A DNA stretch of 6,441 nt. Origin: Clostridia bacterium. GTDB taxonomy: Bacteria; Bacillota_A; Clostridia; Peptostreptococcales; JAAYPU01. Shown here piece after piece: positions 1 through 6,177 of the stretch. The DNA lies in contig JAKSCF010000629.1 in the NCBI GenBank assembly GCA_022360735.1, positions 1-6,441 of the forward strand. Direction: 5' to 3'. The translations under genes and the position numbers were made by a program. How positions within the stretch are numbered: the stretch's first letter is position 1; each line of letters opens with the position of its first letter. The notes beneath the pieces are model-generated. The model ran no database searches, was not told where the DNA came from, and saw nothing but the letters and a program-made list of their open reading frames with translations.

Positions 1-51
1 TGTTCCTATACGGGATACCAGCTAAAGTTCATATGCCATCAAATTTTCTCC

Positions 52-93
52 AAATGAATACATTAACGAATATTTATACGCCTGCATTCATTT
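52..93 (-). repeat. 11-bp stem dyad with a 20-nt loop, possible RNA structure
   Basis: Plus-strand AAATGAATACA (52-62) and TGCATTCATTT (83-93) are reverse complements except at one base. In minus-strand RNA the odd base forms a G-U pair, while in plus-strand RNA it would be an A-C mismatch. This favours a structure in the leftward transcript. No U-run follows, so it is not a standard terminator. It could be a 3' end structure or part of the leader of a gene beyond the left edge. Confidence 0.35.
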
Positions 94-105
94 TTCGATA
101 GCCTC

Positions 106-125
106 AATAATTACTACTAATTATT
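106..125. repeat. AT-only dyad downstream of the response regulator, possible weak terminator
   Basis: AATAATTA (106-113) and TAATTATT (118-125) are perfect reverse complements around a 4-nt loop, starting 28 nt past the regulator stop. The stem has no G-C pair. In the leftward direction no U-run follows (GAGGC instead); the T-rich side faces right. It is a poor terminator for the sensor operon. Confidence 0.3.
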
Positions 126-152
126 TTAGTTTTGCATAGTATGATAGTGATT

Positions 153-1727
153 CTATTTATTATGAGACTCTTTATATTGCATTATGGTCATTCCTGTGAT
201 TTTCTTAAATACCTTGCTAAAATATTGCTGGTTTGAAAAACCGACCGAATCAAAAATATCTTTCACTTTGCAATCCGGTTTTAACAGCATAATTTTGGAT
301 TTTTCTATTCTCAATTTGTTGATATACAACGACATATTTTCACCGGTCTCTCTTTTAAATATGCTGCATAAGTAATGCTTAGATAAATTGACTGCTTCTG
401 CTACATCTTCAAGTGAGATTTTATCATCATAATTTTTATTAATGAAATCAATGGTTTTTTTCATGATTAATTTTGAATGATTAACATTTGAATTTTGTAT
501 CTTAAATATGATTTTTTCTGAAAGATCTAAAATAATACTAAAAATTTGTTTGATGTTATAAGCTCTGCCGATTTTCTCATGATAATATTCATATGGCTGT
601 ATGGCATTACCATTTATAAGATGTTCAAACATATTAAATATTTCACCTAATAGATTAGAATAAAATATCTTAGTCAATTTTGGCTTCACTTTATTTTTTT
701 CAAAATAATCATAAGTTTCTTCTAATAATTGAGCAACACCTTCATAGTCTCTTTTGGCAATACGCTCTTTAAAGCATCTATTATATCTTTTTCCCAGCTC
801 GAAAACATTAATATGATTGAATTCAATCTCATTTGTGTTCATAATAAGATTATTTTTGTGGTTGGAGTAAAATAATATTTGGGATTTATTTTTTAAGTGT
901 CCATAAGCTTCACTTAATTCATCCACTAAGGTATATACTTTCGTATATACAATGTTTAACGTCTGTCCAAAATATTGGTTTGCAGCATTACCAATCAGCT
1001 TAAAAATTGTTTTTAACTCATTTGTATTTAATTTATCGGAAGACATAAGAATCAAGTATTCATTTTGCTCTCTATTCATAATAAAATCCATATCTTTTTC
1101 CAAAAGCTGATCGGAGATGATATTTCCAATAGCATTGCTGACTTGACTGCCTTCTTCCCACATTATTTCATTGTCAAATGCAACAACAGCAATTGAAAAC
1201 TTTGTATTTGCAATGGGAAAACTTAAATCTGAACATTTTGATAGTATTTTTTCATCAAAAACAAATTCGTTTTTAACCAAATCTTCCATAAAAAATCTCT
1301 TAATATCCTTTATATTCATCTCATTCTTTGGGTTTGAACTTTCATGGGAAGAAATTAATTTATGCTTTGTCTTTTTCATTATTTCAATCAATTCTTCATC
1401 TTCTATTTCAGACTTTAATATATAATCATCGGCACCTAATCTTAAGGCTTTTTGAACATATGCAAATTCATCAAAACAAGTTAAAACTATAATTCTCACA
1501 TCTTGATTTTTCTGTCTGATTTTTTCTATTAACCATAAACCATCTTTCTTAGGCATTTTTATGTCTGTTATAATGGCATGGGGTGAATGTTGTATATATT
1601 TTTCATATCCCTGCTCACCATTGGATGCTTCCGCTACAACTGAGAATCCAATTTCCTCCCAGTCAATCGTAGTCTTTAAGCCAACTCTTACCAGCACTTC
1701 ATCATCAATGATTAAGACCTTATACAA
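153..1727 (-). CDS. YesN-like response regulator: receiver domain plus AraC-type DNA-binding domain
   Basis: This is a 524-residue cytoplasmic regulator with a TTG start. The receiver domain (about 1-120) has the acidic pair Asp8/Asp9, the phosphoacceptor Asp55 in TDIKMP, Thr83 in VLTCFDEF and Lys105 in YILKS, so all residues for phosphorylation are present. A middle region of about 300 residues has no motif I can name, as is usual for YesN proteins. The last 106 residues form an AraC domain with two helix-turn-helix units, at about 439-462 and 488-512, the second containing the family signature VGFSNQQYFSKVFKK. It follows the kinase by 16 nt and is surely its partner. The family mostly activates genes for carbohydrate uptake and breakdown. 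The targets are not shown by the sequence; candidates are its own promoter region near 5040-5140 and the acid-sugar genes to the right. Typical YesN proteins have Pro after the conserved Lys; here it is Ser. Confidence 0.94.
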   Translation of the reverse strand: MYKVLIIDDEVLVRVGLKTTIDWEEIGFSVVAEASNGEQGYEKYIQHSPHAIITDIKMPKKDGLWLIEKIRQKNQDVRIIVLTCFDEFAYVQKALRLGADDYILKSEIEDEELIEIMKKTKHKLISSHESSNPKNEMNIKDIKRFFMEDLVKNEFVFDEKILSKCSDLSFPIANTKFSIAVVAFDNEIMWEEGSQVSNAIGNIISDQLLEKDMDFIMNREQNEYLILMSSDKLNTNELKTIFKLIGNAANQYFGQTLNIVYTKVYTLVDELSEAYGHLKNKSQILFYSNHKNNLIMNTNEIEFNHINVFELGKRYNRCFKERIAKRDYEGVAQLLEETYDYFEKNKVKPKLTKIFYSNLLGEIFNMFEHLINGNAIQPYEYYHEKIGRAYNIKQIFSIILDLSEKIIFKIQNSNVNHSKLIMKKTIDFINKNYDDKISLEDVAEAVNLSKHYLCSIFKRETGENMSLYINKLRIEKSKIMLLKPDCKVKDIFDSVGFSNQQYFSKVFKKITGMTIMQYKESHNK

Positions 1728-1732
1728 AACAT

Positions 1733-1738
1733 CACCTC
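1733..1738 (-). promoter_or_regulatory. Ribosome binding site GAGGTG for the TTG start of the response regulator
   Basis: GAGGTG lies 5 nt upstream of the TTG at 1727. An ATG at 1732-1730 is too close to the SD sequence and in another frame. The TTG start gives an N-terminus (MYKVLIIDDE) that aligns exactly with receiver domains. Confidence 0.75.
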
Positions 1739-1743
1739 TCTTC

Positions 1744-3477
1744 CTATTTATATGGAATCGTAATAGTAATTTTTGTTCCTTCTTCCCTCTTAGATTTTAT
1801 TGTCAGACCAAATTCACTGCCGAAATATAGTTTAATCCTTTGATTAACATTATTCAGTCCAACTTTACTAAACTTATGTGAATCTGAACTTTGCCTTAAA
1901 ATATTCTCCATAATATGTGGATCCATTCCGGGACCATTATCAATCACTTCAATTAAAAGGTTATCATCTTTTTTATAAGCATTGATTTGAATTTTTAAAT
2001 TCTCTGTACCATCTTCTACCCCATATATAATTGAATTTTCAACTATTGGCTGTAATATTAGTTTAGGCAGTTCATTGCTTAAACAGTCTTCTTGAATATT
2101 ATAATCAATAGTAAAAGACTCATTAAACCTAAGTTTCTGAATCACAATATAGTTTTTAACGTATTCAATTTCTTCTTCCAGAGGTATCATTTCCTGTCCT
2201 AGGTTGATGCTGATTCTTAAAAGCTTAGTTAAAGCCGTTATGGCATTACTGATGCTTTTTGCCCCCTGAATCTTGGCCATCCATTTTATTGTGTTAAGGG
2301 TATTGTATAGAAAGTGGGGGTTGATTTGTGCATGAAGGGCTTCAAGTTCTACTTCTTTTTTTATTTTCTCTTCTTTTACAAGCTTGTCTATCAGTGTCTC
2401 CATTTCAGCTATCATTTTGTTAAGCCCATGGCCAAGTTCACCAATTTCGTCATGGGTTTGGACTTCCATCCTTGCTGATAAGTCACCTTTCTCTATTTTC
2501 TTAATGACGCTCATCATTTTTATCATTGGTTCAGTATATCTGATTGAAAAAATAATCATAAAGAGTAATATAACCAGCGCATAGATAGACCCACCCATTA
2601 CAAAATAAGACTGAATCTCGTTGATCTCTTTATATAGGTTATTGGTGGGAATGGTTTTAATGATTTTCCAGCCGTTTGCATCTAAAGTAGAATAGATTGC
2701 GATATTTTCAATATTTCCATCCAGATATTGAACGAAACCATTATTAGTTCCATTAGAAATAATTTCATCAACATAAGGTTCTGAAGTAATCGTGCTATTG
2801 ATTTTATCCTTATCTCTATGGCTTACGATTTTACCTTCAGCATCACAAATAAAAATGTCACTGTACCTATCGTCAAAGAGATTTTTATAGGATTGCTCCA
2901 GTATTATTTCTTCCAGATCGATGGTCAAAACACCGTAATCCTCAAGGGTATTAAAATCTATGATTTTCCTGCCCAGGGAAAAATAGTATTTATCAAATCT
3001 TCCGGATAAAATTTCAATCTCCTCATGCTGTGTGGTAAGCCAAATGGGTTTTCCCGTTGAATCTTCTAATTCATTATAGGTCTGAAATTTATTCATCACT
3101 TTTGTTGCACCAACAGAATAGCTGCGGCCTCTTAATAATACGTTGATAGATTCTATATCGTCTCTTGATGTAATAAAGCTCCTTAATATGGTATTAAATT
3201 CATCTTCCGAATAATCATACGAATGGTTGAGCATATGCAAAAAAGTGTCATTTGAAATAATGACAGAAGAAAATTCCTGCACATCATTTAAAATAAAATC
3301 AATTTTTTCCCCCGCTTCATAAACGGACTGCACAGCAGTCTGAGTATACTTATTAACAATAATGGATTTGACTGTTTGTGAATATAGAAATGCAATTGAA
3401 GTTATGGGGATAATGATTAATATAAGCGCAATAACCACCAGTTTAAAACGCAAACTGCCAACTTTTATTTTTTTCAA
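1744..3477 (-). CDS. YesM-like sensor histidine kinase
   Basis: This is a 577-residue membrane kinase starting at TTG. In order it has a membrane segment at about 11-33, an extracellular sensor region at about 34-290 with a dCache-like look, a second membrane segment at about 291-312 and a HAMP linker to about 366. A short coiled region precedes the LytS/YesM-type phosphoacceptor motif QINPHFLYN, with the His at about 388. The HATPase domain has an N box VENSIIYG (Asn about 481), DNGPG at about 513-517 and VGLNNVNQR at about 539-547. YesM-type N boxes usually read ENAIxHG; here Tyr replaces the His. The key Asn, Asp and Gly residues are kept, so it should be active. The family autophosphorylates on His and passes phosphate to a YesN-type regulator, here the next gene, 16 nt away. 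The sensor region probably reads the ligand state of the lipoprotein upstream; this is inferred from gene order and from known AraS/LytS systems. Confidence 0.93.
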   Translation of the reverse strand: MKKIKVGSLRFKLVVIALILIIIPITSIAFLYSQTVKSIIVNKYTQTAVQSVYEAGEKIDFILNDVQEFSSVIISNDTFLHMLNHSYDYSEDEFNTILRSFITSRDDIESINVLLRGRSYSVGATKVMNKFQTYNELEDSTGKPIWLTTQHEEIEILSGRFDKYYFSLGRKIIDFNTLEDYGVLTIDLEEIILEQSYKNLFDDRYSDIFICDAEGKIVSHRDKDKINSTITSEPYVDEIISNGTNNGFVQYLDGNIENIAIYSTLDANGWKIIKTIPTNNLYKEINEIQSYFVMGGSIYALVILLFMIIFSIRYTEPMIKMMSVIKKIEKGDLSARMEVQTHDEIGELGHGLNKMIAEMETLIDKLVKEEKIKKEVELEALHAQINPHFLYNTLNTIKWMAKIQGAKSISNAITALTKLLRISINLGQEMIPLEEEIEYVKNYIVIQKLRFNESFTIDYNIQEDCLSNELPKLILQPIVENSIIYGVEDGTENLKIQINAYKKDDNLLIEVIDNGPGMDPHIMENILRQSSDSHKFSKVGLNNVNQRIKLYFGSEFGLTIKSKREEGTKITITIPYK

Positions 3478-3482
3478 AAAAG

Positions 3483-3487
3483 CCTCC
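3483..3487 (-). promoter_or_regulatory. Ribosome binding site GGAGG that decides the TTG start of the sensor kinase
   Basis: GGAGG is 5 nt upstream of the TTG at 3477. The longer reading frame can be opened from another TTG at 3489, but that codon abuts the SD sequence itself, so it cannot use it. No ATG is available near the SD sequence in this frame. Confidence 0.75.
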
Positions 3488-3494
3488 AATAAAT

Positions 3495-5000
3495 CTATTC
3501 TTGTAATTTAATCTTTTGTAAATCTAAATATATTTTCTCACTAATCATTTCACTATCCATATCATTTTTTACCATATTATTAAGGTTTTCAATAATAACT
3601 TGTTCCGCTTTATAAAAATTAGATATTTTAGGTCTTAAATAGATATTCTTAGTTTTCCAGGCATCCAGTACAGCCCTCATATGTTTTAGTGATATATTAT
3701 TTTCATCAATATACTCAGGATTTTCCATATAAAATTTTATTTGATTGCCTTCATAAGCAGATTTTCTTGTTGGTAAGCTTCCTCCGTCCGGGTGTCTTAG
3801 AACTTTAAGCTGCATATTTTTTGATGTGGCCCAGGTAATGAAAAACCAGGCGGCTTCTTTTTCTGATTCAGCAGCATATTTATTAATTCCGATTCCGGAA
3901 CCTCCATAAATATTAGCGCTTCTTACATCACCGTATGGTAAGATAGAATACCCCACTTTACCGCTGACTTTTGAATCGGAATCGTATTCTACATAAGTAT
4001 AGTTTTCATCCCAATTTGGCATCATAGCAATTTCACCATTCTTAAATGCTCTTGCTGAATCTGTCCAATACCAATCTATGCTTTCCGGCGCAGATGATTT
4101 AATAACTTCTTTATATACATCTAATGCCTTAATGAAGCTCTCTTCTCTGACATTAATATGGTTAAAAGATTTTAACCCCAGAGTATTAATATATGGATCA
4201 TTAAAATAATCGCCTCCATAAGCAGCTAGAATATTTGAAAAATCACAAAAGATAGAATTATGCCTTTGAGCCATATGCCCACTGCCGTATTTCACTTCTT
4301 CATCCGGCACATTTTTATCGATCCATTCTGAAATTTCACAATATCTTTCCCAAGTAAATGCTTTGGTTCCCGGCGTCCAATCATAGCCTTTTTCATCAAA
4401 AAAAGCGTCCTTATACTTTTCGAAAATATCTTTTCTATAATAAAGAATCATTGTGGTACTGTCAAACGGTACCGTATATAAGTTGTCTTCTTCTTCAAAA
4501 TATGAACAAACGTATACTTGATTGTCTATAAAATCATCTGTATATCCTTTTACACTGGGTAAATCATCATTATTTTGATATGGATTCAGCACTTCCAGGT
4601 AATCATAAAATCGATTTAAAGTTTGGTAAGGATCAACATATATGATCTGTTGCTTTCCGGCTTGAGAAATAAAATCTAAATTGATTTTTCTTCGGAGGGT
4701 ATCAAAATCCATGGCATTAACATTGATATCAATACCTGTTATATTAGAGAATTCTTCGCTCTCCTTTGATAAAATGCCGGCATGCAGATTATTTTCAACG
4801 ATAAAATTCAACGTCATGCCTTCAAATTTTCTTAAATCATAATCTTCCGGTATACTGAGCTTTTCAAAGGTTGTATTACTTAAATCAACATCATTGATAG
4901 TGATTATTTTTTCCGGTATTGCAGTATTTAAATCCTTATCTTGACAGCCTGCTGATAAAACAGACAGCAGCATTATAATCATTAAAATTTTATTCTTCAT
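3495..5000 (-). CDS. Extracellular solute-binding lipoprotein, family 1 (sugar-binding); likely sensory subunit
   Basis: This is a 501-residue lipoprotein with a short signal peptide: Lys at 2 and 4, a hydrophobic run at 5-15, then a lipobox SAGC with the lipidated Cys at 19. The mature protein would sit on the outer face of the membrane. Family-1 (UgpB/MalE-like) features include VPFDSTTMILYYRKDIF at about 177-193, AAYGGDYFND near 259-268, NGEIAMMPNW near 321-330, ILPYGD near 353 and GGSGIGIN near 366-373. FFITWATSKNMQ (about 386-397) and GGSLPTRKSAYE (about 406-417) follow. Such proteins bind mono- or oligosaccharides, usually for an ABC importer. Here no permease or ATPase gene follows. 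Instead the gene is first in an operon with a sensor kinase and response regulator, 17 nt from the kinase start. I infer that it presents its ligand to the kinase, as AraP does in Geobacillus. It could instead also serve a transporter encoded elsewhere. The ligand is unknown. Confidence 0.9.
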   Translation of the reverse strand: MKNKILMIIMLLSVLSAGCQDKDLNTAIPEKIITINDVDLSNTTFEKLSIPEDYDLRKFEGMTLNFIVENNLHAGILSKESEEFSNITGIDINVNAMDFDTLRRKINLDFISQAGKQQIIYVDPYQTLNRFYDYLEVLNPYQNNDDLPSVKGYTDDFIDNQVYVCSYFEEEDNLYTVPFDSTTMILYYRKDIFEKYKDAFFDEKGYDWTPGTKAFTWERYCEISEWIDKNVPDEEVKYGSGHMAQRHNSIFCDFSNILAAYGGDYFNDPYINTLGLKSFNHINVREESFIKALDVYKEVIKSSAPESIDWYWTDSARAFKNGEIAMMPNWDENYTYVEYDSDSKVSGKVGYSILPYGDVRSANIYGGSGIGINKYAAESEKEAAWFFITWATSKNMQLKVLRHPDGGSLPTRKSAYEGNQIKFYMENPEYIDENNISLKHMRAVLDAWKTKNIYLRPKISNFYKAEQVIIENLNNMVKNDMDSEMISEKIYLDLQKIKLQE

Positions 5001-5005
5001 ATATT

Positions 5006-5011
5006 TCACCT
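5006..5011 (-). promoter_or_regulatory. Ribosome binding site AGGTGA that decides the binding-protein start
   Basis: AGGTG is 6 nt upstream of the ATG at 5000. The alternative in-frame GTG at 5009 is part of this SD element itself and cannot be the start. The ATG also yields a normal lipoprotein signal peptide beginning MKNK. Confidence 0.75.
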
Positions 5012-5036
5012 ATTTCAATATACACCCTTAAACATC

Positions 5037-5064
5037 ATTATACAATGAATTATATAATTCTCAA
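5037..5064 (-). promoter_or_regulatory. Sigma-A type promoter of the sensor operon
   Basis: On the minus strand a -35 box TTGAGA (5064-5059, five of six matches to TTGACA) is followed by a 16-nt spacer and a perfect -10 box TATAAT (5042-5037). Transcription would begin near 5030, giving a leader of about 30 nt before the binding-protein ATG. It is the only convincing promoter between the terminator and the three-gene operon. A second TATAAT lies inside the palindrome in the spacer but has no matching -35 box. The boxes are read directly; activity is inferred. Confidence 0.7.
5047..5060. repeat. Perfect 14-bp palindrome GAATTATATAATTC inside the promoter spacer
   Basis: The sequence is identical on both strands. 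It fills most of the gap between the -35 and -10 boxes and overlaps the first two bases of the -35 box. This is a common place for a repressor operator. It consists almost wholly of A and T, so chance is a real alternative in DNA of this composition. Confidence 0.4.
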
Positions 5065-5110
5065 AGTTCCAACCCCTTTATACATATTTTGTCATCTTTA
5101 CGGAACTTTG
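5062..5110. repeat. 9-bp inverted repeat CAAAGTTCC / GGAACTTTG flanking a 31-nt spacer
   Basis: The arms at 5062-5070 and 5102-5110 are perfect reverse complements, with centres 40 bp apart, close to a whole number of helical turns. The left arm overlaps the -35 box and the right arm lies upstream of the promoter. This fits a two-site operator or activator site for the operon, for example one bound by its own AraC-type regulator. Binding is inferred. The shorter core AAAGTT occurs twice more upstream, at 5123-5128 (as AACTTT) and at 5135-5140. Confidence 0.5.
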
Positions 5111-5130
5111 TCGATACTATTTAACTTTTC

Positions 5131-5172
5131 AAAAAAAGTTTTAAGGACCCAATCATAATGATCGGGTCCTTA
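5131..5172 (-). terminator. Intrinsic terminator of the acid-sugar kinase/pdxA2 operon
   Basis: About 13 nt after the pdxA2 stop codon the minus strand can form a hairpin with an 8-bp perfect stem, AAGGACCC (5143-5150) against GGGTCCTT (5164-5171), plus one more A-T pair at the base. The 13-nt loop can itself pair weakly (ATCA/TGAT). In the leftward direction the stem is followed by AAAAC and then seven U (5131-5137), the classic Rho-independent form. The other strand also has a T-rich run after the stem (5171-5183), so it could work both ways, but no rightward gene is present to need it. It separates the acid-sugar operon from the sensor operon. Confidence 0.85.
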
Positions 5173-5184
5173 TTATTATTTTTA

Positions 5185-6177
5185 TTAGTTTATAAGCCGT
5201 ATTGCCAGATTGATTGCTTCAACCATACTTAACTCATTGGCGATACCTTTCCAAGCCATATCAAAAGCTGTTCCATGGTCCACCGAGGTACGGATTATGG
5301 GAAGACCTGCGGTGACATTGACACCACTATGGAATCCTAAAAGCTTTAAAGGGATATGTCCTTGATCATGATACATGGCAACGACTATATCATATTCTCC
5401 TTGATGTGCTCTAACAAATATTGTATCCGGAGAAATGGGTCCGCTGACATTTATTCCTTTCTGTTTCATTTTTTCTATTGCCGGTATAATTTCTCTTATT
5501 TCTTCATCTCCAAAGAGACCACCTTCTCCGGCATGAGGGTTAATTCCTGCAACAGCAATTTTGGGGTTTTTATACCCTATTTTTACCATAATGTCGTTAG
5601 CTATCTGGATTACCGCTGCAACCCTATCTTTATTCAGTGAATCTATGGCCTGTTTTAAGGATATATGAGTTGAAACATGAATAACCTTCAATTGCTTGTC
5701 ATATAAAAACATGGCATAATCTTTAGTATTTGTTTGTGCGGCAAGTATCTCCGTATGCCCTGCATATTGATAACCCGCAAGCTGCATAGCTTCCTTATTG
5801 AGGGGTGCAGTTGCTATAGCATCTATTTCTTTATTCATTGCTAATTCGATAGCCTTAACTAAGTATTCATAAGCCGCATTTCCTGCCATGCTTTGTACTT
5901 TTCCGGGTAAAAGCTCATGGATTTTGATGTTGTCAAGATGAAGTACATTTAATACACCTTGACTGAAATCAGCTTCAGATGCTTTACTAATCCGGTTGAT
6001 GTGTATGCCTCCAATACCAATAGCATTTTTTACTTTTTCCATCACATATACATTTCCAATAACTATAATTTTTCTGCTCTTCAGCGCAAGATTTTTTTGG
6101 CTCTTAAGAATGATCTCAGGTCCTATCCCAGCACAATCTCCCATAGTAACGCCAATGATTGGTTCATTATTGATCAT
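5185..6177 (-). CDS. pdxA2: PdxA2-type 4-phospho-D-threonate/4-phospho-D-erythronate dehydrogenase
   Basis: This is a complete cytoplasmic NAD-dependent dehydrogenase of the PdxA family with 330 residues, the usual length. Numbered from the Met at 6177, it shows GDCAGIGPE at about 13-21, GHTE at about 140-143 and VSTHISL with a metal-ligand His at about 171. NPHAGEGG follows with a second ligand His at about 215, then YHDQGH with the third at about 270 and TSVDHGTAFD at about 297-306. By homology, three His bind a divalent metal and His141/Thr142 contact the substrate phosphate. Next to a DUF1537 kinase, the likely reaction is oxidation and decarboxylation of a 4-phospho-tetronate to dihydroxyacetone phosphate and CO2. 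A role in vitamin B6 synthesis is less likely. The start at 6177 is preferred over the ATG at 6183 because the SD sequence is 9 nt away instead of 3. An odd point is Cys in place of the usual Pro in GDPAGIGPE. D-threonate and D-erythronate cannot be told apart from sequence. Confidence 0.9.
   Translation of the reverse strand: MINNEPIIGVTMGDCAGIGPEIILKSQKNLALKSRKIIVIGNVYVMEKVKNAIGIGGIHINRISKASEADFSQGVLNVLHLDNIKIHELLPGKVQSMAGNAAYEYLVKAIELAMNKEIDAIATAPLNKEAMQLAGYQYAGHTEILAAQTNTKDYAMFLYDKQLKVIHVSTHISLKQAIDSLNKDRVAAVIQIANDIMVKIGYKNPKIAVAGINPHAGEGGLFGDEEIREIIPAIEKMKQKGINVSGPISPDTIFVRAHQGEYDIVVAMYHDQGHIPLKLLGFHSGVNVTAGLPIIRTSVDHGTAFDMAWKGIANELSMVEAINLAIRLIN

Noticed and set aside
1..60. SD-like GGAG followed by ATG on the minus strand (about 52 to 38), possible start of a next gene
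   Set aside because: The frame stops after five codons, and the other nearby ATG frame also stops within nine codons.
3..104. Rightward frame open from the left edge to a TAG at 102-104, possible 3' end of a convergent gene
   Set aside because: It is only about 33 codons with no motif I recognise, and such a stretch can occur by chance. More sequence to the left would settle it.
184..375. Rightward open frame within the response regulator gene
   Set aside because: It lies fully antisense to the AraC domain, which has clear protein motifs. It has no SD sequence or recognisable motif.
1171..1830. Two rightward open frames opposite the receiver and middle regions of the response regulator (1171-1425, 1561-1830)
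   Set aside because: They are antisense to strongly conserved receiver residues and cross the true kinase/regulator junction. They have no features of their own.
2384..3009. Two rightward open frames opposite the sensor kinase (2384-2584, 2818-3009), one with a hydrophobic stretch
   Set aside because: They are mirror images of the HAMP/second membrane segment and the sensor domain. They have no RBS and no family resemblance.
5010..5184. Possible riboswitch or catabolite-repression (cre) site in the intergenic region
   Set aside because: The predicted leader is only about 30 nt, too short for known riboswitches, and no good match to the cre consensus was seen. The hairpin at 5143-5171 is explained as a terminator.
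5185..6177. Assignment of this gene to pyridoxal phosphate synthesis
   Set aside because: The overlapping DUF1537 kinase gene points to acid-sugar catabolism, and no other B6 gene is in the window.
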